The position numbers and the translations under genes are program-made. The notes below the pieces were generated by a model. It saw only the letters and a program-made list of their open reading frames with translations, made no database searches and was not told the origin of the DNA. Shown here piece after piece: positions 1 through 8,436 of a DNA stretch of 64,000 nt. Within the stretch, counting starts at the first letter, position 1; each line of letters starts with the position of its first letter. The DNA comes from Vibrio agarivorans (GTDB lineage Bacteria; Pseudomonadota; Gammaproteobacteria; Enterobacterales; Vibrionaceae), in contig NZ_JAUFQF010000004.1 in the NCBI RefSeq assembly GCF_030409635.1, forward strand, positions 2,452,241 through 2,516,240, read 5' to 3'.

Positions 1-1007
1 TCAGAAGAGAACTCTTGATCGCGGAATACGGTTAGACCTTCTTTCAAGCTCAACTGGAACCAATCCTGGCAAGTCACGCGGTTTCCTGTCCAGTTGTGGA
101 AGTATTCATGACCGATGACCGCTTCAATGCCTAGATAATCAGTATCTGTTGCAGTTTGGTCGTTCGCTAGTACGTACTTGGAGTTAAAGACATTAAGTCC
201 TTTATTCTCCATCGCTCCCATGTTGAAGAAATCTACAGCAACAATCATGTAAATATCGAGATCGTATTCAAGCCCGAAGCGTTCTTCATCCCATTTCATC
301 GAGTTGATAAGAGAGGTCATTGCATGCGGTGCACGGTTTAGGTTGCCCTTGTCGACAAAAATCTCAAGCGCAACTTCTCTGCCTGAACGCGTGACATATT
401 GATCCGTCAATACATCAAAATCCCCTGCCACTAATGCAAATAAGTAAGCCGGTTTTGGATGTGGGTCTTGCCACTTAACCCAGTGACGACCATTGTCTAA
501 GTCACCAGAATCGATTCGGTTGCCGTTACTTAACAGATATGGATACGTATTTTTGTCGGCTTCTACTGTCGTCGTAAAGCGCGCCAGCACATCGGGACGG
601 TCTTGATAGAATGTAATGCGACGGAAGCCTTCCGCTTCACATTGAGTACAAAACGCCCCACCCGACTTATAGAGTCCTTCTAATGCCGTATTGGCTTCAG
701 GATCAATTTGAGTGACTATTTTCAGCTCAAACTCTGAAGGTAGTTGGTGAATTTTCAAGCCACCGTCCAAGAGTTCGTATTCAGACCAATCTTGTCCATT
801 TACTTGCAGTGTTTGCAAGCCAAGTTGCTCGCCATCAAGCTCTACTGTGGTTGAATCTCTTAGCTGCTTAACTTGAGAAATTGCAGTCACGATCGTCGCG
901 CTGTCATGCAATTCAAAATACAAGTCAATATCTGATGTAGTGTGACTAGGCGATTGGTAATCTTTGCGGTATTTGGCAACAGGTTGTGTAGTTGCTTGTT
1001 GAGTCAT
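1..1007 (-). CDS. pepN: Aminopeptidase N, N-terminal part (runs off left edge)
   Basis: M1-family zinc aminopeptidase that removes N-terminal residues from peptides in the cytoplasm. About 335 codons are present and the C-terminal part lies outside the window. The substrate-binding GAMEN motif is visible, and near residue 299 the zinc motif HEYFH is followed 18 residues later by the third ligand Glu in KEGLT, the spacing expected for M1 enzymes. The protein starts MTQQATTQPVAKYRKDY at an ATG on the complement. It is separated from the next upstream gene by a terminator, so it is probably transcribed alone. Identification is secure. Confidence 0.96.
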   Translation of the reverse strand, partial: MTQQATTQPVAKYRKDYQSPSHTTSDIDLYFELHDSATIVTAISQVKQLRDSTTVELDGEQLGLQTLQVNGQDWSEYELLDGGLKIHQLPSEFELKIVTQIDPEANTALEGLYKSGGAFCTQCEAEGFRRITFYQDRPDVLARFTTTVEADKNTYPYLLSNGNRIDSGDLDNGRHWVKWQDPHPKPAYLFALVAGDFDVLTDQYVTRSGREVALEIFVDKGNLNRAPHAMTSLINSMKWDEERFGLEYDLDIYMIVAVDFFNMGAMENKGLNVFNSKYVLANDQTATDTDYLGIEAVIGHEYFHNWTGNRVTCQDWFQLSLKEGLTVFRDQEFSS

Positions 1008-1051
1008 TGTCTCATCCCTCTCGACAACATATCTAACTGGTTGTGGGACAT

Positions 1052-1095
1052 AAAAAAACGTTATGCCCTGAACTCGTGTTCAAACGCATAACGTT
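1052..1095 (-). terminator. Rho-independent terminator upstream of pepN
   Basis: On the minus strand a 10-bp perfect stem (GCATAACGTT arms) encloses a loop with its own small TGAAC/GTTCA stem and is followed by seven T. It ends the transcript of the gene at 1187-1864 before pepN begins. Confidence 0.8.
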
Positions 1096-1186
1096 ACTCG
1101 GTATTTGATGAAATTGCGAGGCGTTTTTATTTGACTTCAAATAGAACGCTTGTATATGTTGCTATCTTGTAAAAACACGGTGTATA

Positions 1187-1864
1187 TCACTGAGGTGCAA
1201 CGATTTGATTGCGAGATAACACGGCAAATGTACTGCCGTCTTCACCCTTGAGGGTTAACTCATCAGAATCTAGCGTGTAGCGCGTAGATTGTTCTCCATC
1301 TTTATAGAGTAGAATGAGTTGTTCGCCTTCTGTGATATAAACTCCTTGATGCGCACGTTCCATCCCTTCATCGTTGATCACCTTGAAATCAAAGACGAAA
1401 TCGGGGCGCAGAGTCAGCTCAATCTGGTTGATATCGCTAGCAGCCATATCATCGCCACTCAAATGTTCACTACTCCAACTACCAGCAAGTTCGTTTGCCA
1501 GTGCTTTACGGAAAATAACACCGTTGAGTTGCAAAGCGTTATGGTTGAGATCGTACTCGTATATCTGTGGGTCACTACTATTAGACCCTAAGATAATCGT
1601 ATCTTCACTAGCGTGATAAAAGCCTTCCCAGTGATCAACCGTGAAGTCTTTCTTTTGGATATCGATGCTAAAATTGTATTTCGAATCTAATGACAGCTTA
1701 ATCGCGACAAAATCTTCTTGAGAGTTGGTTGGATCAGGGTTTAACAGGTACCAATCTCCCAAAAGAAATGGCTGATCAAACTGTGTTAAATCAATGCTTT
1801 TGCCTTGTTCACTAGCGGCAATGTTAAAGCTAATCACCGCAAATATTATTGTTATCCACTTCAT
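1187..1864 (-). CDS. Putative secreted protein of unknown function
   Basis: 225 residues. The first 17 residues look like a Sec signal peptide (Lys, then a hydrophobic run ending in AAS), so export to the periplasm is likely. The rest is rich in beta-type segments with two similar halves (xGxYxxxEDxIIL near 85-95 and GVYITEGEQLILLY near 172-185), which suggests a duplicated small beta domain. I do not recognise a characterised family. It lies between prc and pepN on the same strand, with terminators on both sides, so it is monocistronic. Confidence 0.7.
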   Translation of the reverse strand: MKWITIIFAVISFNIAASEQGKSIDLTQFDQPFLLGDWYLLNPDPTNSQEDFVAIKLSLDSKYNFSIDIQKKDFTVDHWEGFYHASEDTIILGSNSSDPQIYEYDLNHNALQLNGVIFRKALANELAGSWSSEHLSGDDMAASDINQIELTLRPDFVFDFKVINDEGMERAHQGVYITEGEQLILLYKDGEQSTRYTLDSDELTLKGEDGSTFAVLSRNQIVAPQ

Positions 1865-1965
1865 AAGCGTTCTCCCCTCTACTCTTTGAGTCTAGAAGTA
1901 GATACGAGACAATGCTAAAAATTAGATCCATATCACAGTGAAATTATTCTTTAGTAGCAAATAAA

Positions 1966-1993
1966 AAAGCGAGATCACAGAGGATCTCGCTTT
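1966..1993 (-). terminator. Terminator of the msrC-proQ-prc unit
   Basis: An 11-bp perfect stem (AAAGCGAGATC pairing with GATCTCGCTTT), a 6-nt loop and a T-rich tail on the minus strand, 28 bp after the prc stop codon. Confidence 0.88.
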
Positions 1994-2020
1994 GAATGTG
2001 TGGTTTAAGCAGTGAAAGCT

Positions 2021-4015
2021 TTAGCCGATCATGTCTACCATAATAGCGACCGTTTCATCAAGGTAAGCATCAGGGGCTTCATAATCTTTTGGAACATCAT
2101 CTAAAGATTTGAAAGGTTCTTCACCGAGCTGGGCTTGACGTTGATTGATACGATCTAAGCGACGCTGTTCATTCTTTTCTGATTCAGCCATACGTGTTGC
2201 TTCATTTAGCGACAAGGTGTTGTCGTCTTTTTCCGCTTTGTAACGCACGATATCTTCTTGAATGAAGCCGAACTCCATATCGCTCTTTACGCGCTCATCA
2301 TGCTTTTGGGTCAAGCTCGCAATTTGGCTCTGCTTATCTTTCAATACGGCATATTTTGCCGGTTGAATTTGATCCCACGGAAGAGCGTTATCTTCAACAC
2401 TTTCACCCGTTTCACTCGCTTCGATTGGCGTTGGGTATGCAATATCAGGTACGACACCTTTGTTTTGCGTACTACCACCGTTGATTCGATAAAACTTCTG
2501 AATAGTGTACTGAACGTAGCCTAGCTCTTTATCAAAAATATCATAGATATGATTGAGAGAGCGGTGCTGCTGAACCGTACCTTTACCGAAGGAGTTTTCA
2601 CCCACAACGATGGCACGACCATAATCTTGCAGTGCAGCGGCAAAAATTTCAGATGCAGATGCGCTGTATCTATTGACCAAAACCGTCATTGGACCGGTGT
2701 AGCTAATTTTACCGTCAGTGTCTGCGTTCACGTTGACACGATTGTAGCCGTCACGCACTTGCACAACCGGACCACTTTCAATAAACAATCCTGTTAATGC
2801 CGTTGCTTCAGTCAATGCACCGCCACCGTTGTTTCGTAAGTCGACAACAATACCGTCAATGCCCTGCTCGTTTAACGCCTTAATCAGTTTGTCCGTATCT
2901 TCTGCAAGACCGACATAGAAGCTCGGCACATTAAGCACACCAATCTTCTTACCGTCTTTCTCAATCACTTCAGATTTTACAGCGCGATCTTCTAAGCGAA
3001 TCTTATCGCGGACAATTGTGACAACGTGACTTTTTGCATCTTTACCTTCTGGTAAAATCTGCAGGTTCACCTTAGTCCCTTTAGGCCCTTTGATAAGCTG
3101 AACAACATCATCTAAACGCCAACCAATGACATCAACTATCTCTTTGCCATCTTGGCCAACACCAATAATGCGGTCACCCTCGCCAAGCTGCTTACTGCTA
3201 GAGGCTGGACCACCAGCAACCAACGAACGGATCACAGTATAGTCATCGGTCATTTGCAAAACGGCGCCGATGCCTTCAAGAGATAAGTTCATCTCTGATT
3301 GGAACTGCTCGGCACTGCGCGGAGAGAGATAGCTGGTGTGTGGATCAACTTCGCGAGCAAAAGCGTTCATGTAGAGCTGAAAAACATCTTCGCTGTTGGT
3401 CTGCGTAAGGCGTTTAATCGCGTTGTTGTAACGCTTGCCCAACATCTCGCTAATTTCTGGCCACTCTTTACCCGTCAGCTTAAGGTTCAACGCATCATAT
3501 TTCACTCGTTTGCGCCACAACTCATCCAATTCAGCGTCGTCTTTCGGCCAAGCCGCTTCTGAGCGGTCAACTTCAATCGTTTCGTCTGAATCAAATTTGA
3601 TTTCGTTGTCGAGCAGCGTTAACGCGTAATTTAAACGCTCATAACGCTTTTTCATTGACAAGTTATACACGTCAAACGCGACTTGGCTGCTACCCGACTT
3701 TAATTGCTGGTCGAGCTCATTAGCGGCCTTATAAAAACCATCAATGTCTTTTTGAGTGAAAATGTTGCGATTGTAATCCAGCATTCCCAAGTAGCGTTCA
3801 AAAATCGCCTGAGAGAACTGATCATCTAGCGTGAAGTGCTTGTAATGAGAACGAGTAAAACGTTTGGTAATGCGTTTACTGGCCGTTGCGTGCTGCACTT
3901 CTGGGGTGAGGGACGGAAGGTCGTCCTTAGAAATCTTAGCTTCTAGAGCTAAAGCTGGAGAAACTGCTAGCCAAAGGCTAGCAGTAATTAGTGTCACTTT
4001 AGAACGGCATTTCAT
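2021..4015 (-). CDS. prc: Tail-specific (C-terminal processing) periplasmic protease Prc
   Basis: 664 residues, close to E. coli Prc. The signal peptide is residues 1-24, followed by an N-terminal helical region and a PDZ domain near 240-330 (LEGIGAVLQM, GDRIIGVGQDG). The Ser/Lys protease core has Ser453 in SASASE, Asp464 and Lys478 in SFGKG, with the same spacing as the E. coli S430/D441/K455 set. The family degrades tagged or misfolded periplasmic proteins and processes PBP3 and murein hydrolases. It lies 17 bp after proQ, as in E. coli, so the two form an operon. Confidence 0.97.
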   Translation of the reverse strand: MKCRSKVTLITASLWLAVSPALALEAKISKDDLPSLTPEVQHATASKRITKRFTRSHYKHFTLDDQFSQAIFERYLGMLDYNRNIFTQKDIDGFYKAANELDQQLKSGSSQVAFDVYNLSMKKRYERLNYALTLLDNEIKFDSDETIEVDRSEAAWPKDDAELDELWRKRVKYDALNLKLTGKEWPEISEMLGKRYNNAIKRLTQTNSEDVFQLYMNAFAREVDPHTSYLSPRSAEQFQSEMNLSLEGIGAVLQMTDDYTVIRSLVAGGPASSSKQLGEGDRIIGVGQDGKEIVDVIGWRLDDVVQLIKGPKGTKVNLQILPEGKDAKSHVVTIVRDKIRLEDRAVKSEVIEKDGKKIGVLNVPSFYVGLAEDTDKLIKALNEQGIDGIVVDLRNNGGGALTEATALTGLFIESGPVVQVRDGYNRVNVNADTDGKISYTGPMTVLVNRYSASASEIFAAALQDYGRAIVVGENSFGKGTVQQHRSLNHIYDIFDKELGYVQYTIQKFYRINGGSTQNKGVVPDIAYPTPIEASETGESVEDNALPWDQIQPAKYAVLKDKQSQIASLTQKHDERVKSDMEFGFIQEDIVRYKAEKDDNTLSLNEATRMAESEKNEQRRLDRINQRQAQLGEEPFKSLDDVPKDYEAPDAYLDETVAIMVDMIG

Positions 4016-4032
4016 GCTTAGGAGGATCTCCT

Positions 4033-4653
4033 TTAAGCGCGCAAGTGCTCCGCTTTCACGACCATTTGTAGGCCGTTTGCCAGTTGAACTCGCACATCTT
4101 CCTTATTGATTTCAACAATGGTCGCACCCATGTTGCCTTTGCCCATGTTTACGTTCACTTCTTTACCGATGATCATCTCATCAGAGTTCAGTTGACGCGT
4201 CTCTACAGGTTGAGGCTTAGCAGTTTTAGCCGGGTTACGACGTGGTTTCGGCTTATTTGCTTTAGGCTTATTCGCCTTTGCTTCCTGTTTCGCTTTCTGA
4301 GCTTGTTCTTTACGACGTGCATTCACACGTGCTTTGCTTTCAGCTAGTGTCGCTTTAGCGTGTTCAACGTGTTCTTCTTCTAGGACACCACACTCGTTGC
4401 CATCAAGATCAACACGAACAGCACCAGGTTTAACACCATGAAGGTAACGCCAAGATGACGTGTACTGACGCAGAGCAGCACGAAGTTGTGTCTTACTTAC
4501 TTTCTCGTCTTCTGCTAGACGCTCAGCAAGATCTTGAAAGATACCAATTTTTAATGGCTTTGCTTCACCTTCTAAAGTAAAGCACTTTGGGAAACATTCA
4601 GCAATATACGCGATGACTTCTTTGCTGTTTTTTAGCTTTTCAGTGTTTTCCAT
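4033..4653 (-). CDS. proQ: RNA chaperone ProQ
   Basis: 206 residues from the ATG at 4653, which is preceded by AGGAA. An upstream in-frame Met is rejected because homologues start MENxxKLxxSKEVIAY. It has an N-terminal FinO-like RNA-binding domain (residues 1-120), a Lys/Ala/Pro-rich linker (about 115-155) and a C-terminal Tudor-like domain ([20 protein letters not shown]). The family binds structured 3' ends and sRNAs and affects many mRNAs. The start lies in the same operon as prc. Confidence 0.97.
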   Translation of the reverse strand: MENTEKLKNSKEVIAYIAECFPKCFTLEGEAKPLKIGIFQDLAERLAEDEKVSKTQLRAALRQYTSSWRYLHGVKPGAVRVDLDGNECGVLEEEHVEHAKATLAESKARVNARRKEQAQKAKQEAKANKPKANKPKPRRNPAKTAKPQPVETRQLNSDEMIIGKEVNVNMGKGNMGATIVEINKEDVRVQLANGLQMVVKAEHLRA

Positions 4654-4751
4654 GAAAATTCCTGGTTGGTGCGGCCTGTCCGCGGGCATTACATAAATAT
4701 TGATGGCTATTATAGAGACCTAAAAGCGAAAAACCACTGCCTTTCGCGAAT

Positions 4752-5225
4752 TTATACGTCAATAGTATGTGAATTAAGCAACTGTTCGACTTCTTTCATC
4801 AAAAAAACTAGTCCTTGCTCATCAACTTCACTAAAACGACCAATGGATGGACTATCTATATCTAACACACCGACAATTTTTCCGTTGATAGAAAATGGGA
4901 TAACAATTTCAGAGTTGCTAGCAGCGTCACATGCTATGTGGCCTTCAAACTCATGAACATCGTAGATACGCTGCACACTGTTTTCAGCAACAGCAGTACC
5001 ACATACGCCTCTGCCTACTGGAATACGAACACAAGCAGGCTTTCCTTGGAATGGACCAAGAACAAGCTCATCTTCTTTCATCAGGTAAAAACCGACCCAA
5101 TTTAAGTCATCGAGTTCTAGATTTAGCAGTGCAGAAAGGTTAGATAGGTTCGCAATAAGGTCTTTTTCTGATTCGAGTAAAGCGACAGCTTGTTTAGTAA
5201 GACGCTGGTATTGTTCAAAATTCAT
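4752..5225 (-). CDS. msrC: Free methionine-(R)-sulfoxide reductase (GAF type)
   Basis: 157 residues forming a single GAF domain that reduces free Met-R-sulfoxide in the cytoplasm. The three family cysteines are present at 65, 75 and 99 (spacing 10 and 24, as in E. coli MsrC 84/94/118). The motif GxVCGTAV and the Asp/Ser-rich end LDIDSPS are conserved. The start has a GGAAG ribosome site. Placement next to proQ-prc matches the E. coli yebR-proQ-prc order. The 99-bp gap to proQ could hold a second promoter. Confidence 0.95.
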   Translation of the reverse strand: MNFEQYQRLTKQAVALLESEKDLIANLSNLSALLNLELDDLNWVGFYLMKEDELVLGPFQGKPACVRIPVGRGVCGTAVAENSVQRIYDVHEFEGHIACDAASNSEIVIPFSINGKIVGVLDIDSPSIGRFSEVDEQGLVFLMKEVEQLLNSHTIDV

Positions 5226-5331
5226 TTATACTTCCTTTATCGCCCATGTGAATAAATGGGCATTTCTCTCTTAATCGTCATCGATTCGCAAGACATCGCG
5301 TATTACTAGAAAAGGACTCACTGACGACATC

Positions 5332-7119
5332 ATGCAAACTAACCCGACTACTATTAGCCAGTCTTGGTTGATAACACAAGCGAAAAATCACAAGAAACCA
5401 CTCATTGTGGCGAACATTATCGCTTTGATAGCCACTTTGTTAAGTGTCCCTATCCCTTTATTGATGCCATTAATGGTGGATGAAGTATTGTTAAACCAGC
5501 CGGGCAATGGCTTAGCGGCACTTAATACTGTCTTACCGCAAGCGTGGCATAACCCTACCGGCTATATATTTGTCACTTTTTTTATCGTCGTGTTTCTCCG
5601 CAGTGCCTCACAAGGGCTTAACATCTTGCAGAGCCGCCAATTCACTCTGGTTTCAAAAACAATAACTTATCAGATGCGCTGTTTAATGCTAGACAAGTTA
5701 ACACGCATTAGTATTCGCCAGTATGAAACTCGTGGTAGCGGTGGCATTAACTCACACCTAGTCACAGATATTGAAACTATCGACAATTTTATCGGTAACA
5801 CACTAAGCAAGTTTCTGATTAGTTTTCTTACTGTATTGGGGACTGCCGGGGTATTACTCTATTTAGACTGGCGTTTAGGACTATTTATTATTCTGGTTAA
5901 TCCGATCGTTATCTTCTTCTCTCGCTCACTGGGCAGCAAAGTGAAGCATCTAAAGAAGCAAGAGAATCAATCGTTCGAGCGGTTTCAAAATCGGTTAGTG
6001 GAAACGCTTGAAGGCATTTATCAACTGCGTGCATCAAACAAAGAGAAAGTCTTTTTAAAGCAACTAAAAGGTCAGGCGAATGATATTCGAGAAGATGCTG
6101 ACCGCTATGCTTGGAAGTCGGAGGCCGCAGGTCGTCTCTCCTTCTTAATGTTTTTAATTGGCTTTGAGCTTTTTCGTGCCGTTGCCATGCTGATGGTGCT
6201 ATTTAGTGATCTGACTATCGGCCAGATTTTTGCCGTGTTTGGCTATCTGTGGTTTATGCTGTCGCCTGTCCAAGAGCTTTTGAGCCTCCAGTTTTCTTGG
6301 TATAGCGCCAAGGCCGCACTTAGCCGAATTAATACCTTGTTAGAACTTGAAGAAGACCAACATAACCAACCGCAAATTGATAACCCACTCGCTCATGAAC
6401 AAACCATTGGTGTCGAAGTCCAAAACGTCACATTTGCTTACAATGAAGAGCATCAGGTCTTTGATGGTTTGTCTTTGACCATCCCTAAAGGCCAGCGAGT
6501 CGCTTTAGTCGGTGCTAGCGGTGGCGGAAAATCAACATTGGTTCAGCTTCTTCTCGGTATCTATCAACCACAACAAGGCAAGCTGTTATTCAATAACCGC
6601 CCTGCTCAATCGATCGGCTTTGAGGCGATTCGAGAAGAGATTTCAGTGGTTTTACAGCAACCTATTCTTTTTAACGACACTTTAAGACATAATCTGTCAC
6701 TCGGTAGTCACTATAGTGATGATAAACTATGGCACGCGCTTGAAGTCGCTCAACTTTCGGATGTGACCCGCCAGTTAACTGAAGGGCTAGACACACAAAT
6801 CGGTCGTAATGGCATCCGGCTTTCCGGTGGACAGAGACAACGCCTTGCTATTGCTCGTATGATATTAAGCGATCCCAAGTTTGTGATTTTAGATGAAGCC
6901 ACGTCTGCATTGGATACGTCGACAGAAGCCGCACTGCACCGCGCACTGAGTGAGTTTCTCAATGGTCGCACAACCTTGATTATTGCGCACCGCTTGAGCG
7001 CGGTGAAACAAGCCGACAAAATATACGTACTTGAGGATGGACAAATCACTCAAGCAGGAAAGCATGCTGAGTTGGTCGAGCAAGACGGCTTATATCAAAC
7101 TTTGTATGGTAACGGATAG
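5332..7119 (+). CDS. ABC exporter, fused permease and ATPase
   Basis: 595 residues, a half-transporter. The N-terminal membrane domain (about 20-330) has roughly six helices, and the nucleotide-binding domain occupies 365-595. The ATPase shows Walker A GASGGGKST near residue 394, the signature LSGGQRQR, Walker B VILDEATSALD and the switch His in IIAHRLS. It is of the MsbA/bacteriocin-exporter type and acts as a dimer in the inner membrane. The substrate is not evident. It lies directly upstream of letA-letB, so an envelope lipid or peptide substrate is possible, but that is inference from context only. Confidence 0.9.
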   Translation: MQTNPTTISQSWLITQAKNHKKPLIVANIIALIATLLSVPIPLLMPLMVDEVLLNQPGNGLAALNTVLPQAWHNPTGYIFVTFFIVVFLRSASQGLNILQSRQFTLVSKTITYQMRCLMLDKLTRISIRQYETRGSGGINSHLVTDIETIDNFIGNTLSKFLISFLTVLGTAGVLLYLDWRLGLFIILVNPIVIFFSRSLGSKVKHLKKQENQSFERFQNRLVETLEGIYQLRASNKEKVFLKQLKGQANDIREDADRYAWKSEAAGRLSFLMFLIGFELFRAVAMLMVLFSDLTIGQIFAVFGYLWFMLSPVQELLSLQFSWYSAKAALSRINTLLELEEDQHNQPQIDNPLAHEQTIGVEVQNVTFAYNEEHQVFDGLSLTIPKGQRVALVGASGGGKSTLVQLLLGIYQPQQGKLLFNNRPAQSIGFEAIREEISVVLQQPILFNDTLRHNLSLGSHYSDDKLWHALEVAQLSDVTRQLTEGLDTQIGRNGIRLSGGQRQRLAIARMILSDPKFVILDEATSALDTSTEAALHRALSEFLNGRTTLIIAHRLSAVKQADKIYVLEDGQITQAGKHAELVEQDGLYQTLYGNG

Positions 7120-7131
7120 TCATGCAGTCGC

Positions 7132-8436
7132 GTGACAAACGGACAGTTTAAAGAGATGGAACGAGTTGACCTGACAAAATGTCATTCAAAGGTAAGGTTA
7201 TGCCAGGGGTGTGACCTGCCGGTTGATGTGGTTCCCGTTGAACATGGGACGAGTGCTTACTGCCCTCGCTGCAACACACAGCTCTATCGTGGTGGTAGTC
7301 CATCACTCAATGGAAATTTGGCGGTCGCAGTCACTTGTGTGCTTCTCTTCATCCCGTCGCATTTCTTTGACTTTATTAGCATCCGCCTGTTTGGCGTTAT
7401 GATTCCTGCCACGCTCCCATCCGGTGTCTATGCACTTTTTCAAGATGGCTTTGTATTGCTGTCTATTTTGGTTTTCTTCTGCAGCTCTATCGCCCCGTTC
7501 TTAGTCTGTTCATCCGTCATCGTCGCTCACCTTGGCTTGCACTTTCGCCGTTATCGCGCTCTACGCTATGCACTGACGACCATGCATTACCTCAAGCACT
7601 GGGTCATGATCGATGTCTTTTTGGTTAGCGTCGCTATCTCATGTTTTAAATTACAAGATTACTCCGACATTTATGTTAAGCCGGGGTTATTCGGACTGAT
7701 CGCGTTGCAGATTTTCACAGTTCTACTGCTAAGTCGCATGAGCATCCGCCGCTACTGGGAAGCGTGGAAAGCAGAATCAACCTATCAATTCAAACAGCTA
7801 GAGTTACATTGTCACAACTGCCACCTGTCACAACCTCACAATCATAAACAGCACTGTGTTCGTTGTCAGTCAGTGATACATTCTCGACTACCCCACTCTA
7901 TACAACGTACATGGGCCTACTTGATTGCTGCCACTATCGCTATTTTTCCAGCTAACCTAATTCCTATTTCTATACTTGTGAGCAATGGTCAACGTCTCGA
8001 AGACACGATTTTTTCAGGCGTTGCTTCGTTGGTGACAAACGACATGCCGCTTATTGCGCTGATTATTTTTGTCGCCAGTATTGTGGTGCCTGTGGCCAAA
8101 ATTTTGGGCTTGGGGTATCTGTTATTGGCTATTCACTACCAGCGTACCGTCTATCACCGTCACAGAATGAAGATTTACTACTTCGTTAAATGGATCGGTA
8201 AGTGGTCCATGATGGATTTGTTTGTGATATCAATTATGATGACCTTGATAGATCGCGGACAAATCCTTGATTTCACACCGGGATATGGCGCTGTTGCCTT
8301 TGGTGTAGTTGTTGTACTTACCATGTTGGCAGCCGATAGTTTGGACCCAAGATTGATTTGGGATAATTACCAACACAATAAACAAGATTCACCTTGTAAA
8401 GGTGAACAAAAGGACAGTCAGTTAGTAAATGAGTGA
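7132..8436 (+). CDS. letA: LetA/PqiA-family inner-membrane protein
   Basis: 434 residues from a GTG start; an ATG at 7156 is an alternative. Two similar halves each begin with a zinc-ribbon-like pair of CxxC motifs (CQGC...CPRC at the N-terminus, CHNC...CVRC near 233) followed by about four membrane helices, the PqiA/YebS layout. The family works with the MCE protein LetB to move lipids between the inner and outer membranes. The stop overlaps the letB start by 8 bp, which implies translational coupling. The upstream exporter ends 12 bp before it. Confidence 0.93.
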   Translation: MTNGQFKEMERVDLTKCHSKVRLCQGCDLPVDVVPVEHGTSAYCPRCNTQLYRGGSPSLNGNLAVAVTCVLLFIPSHFFDFISIRLFGVMIPATLPSGVYALFQDGFVLLSILVFFCSSIAPFLVCSSVIVAHLGLHFRRYRALRYALTTMHYLKHWVMIDVFLVSVAISCFKLQDYSDIYVKPGLFGLIALQIFTVLLLSRMSIRRYWEAWKAESTYQFKQLELHCHNCHLSQPHNHKQHCVRCQSVIHSRLPHSIQRTWAYLIAATIAIFPANLIPISILVSNGQRLEDTIFSGVASLVTNDMPLIALIIFVASIVVPVAKILGLGYLLLAIHYQRTVYHRHRMKIYYFVKWIGKWSMMDLFVISIMMTLIDRGQILDFTPGYGAVAFGVVVVLTMLAADSLDPRLIWDNYQHNKQDSPCKGEQKDSQLVNE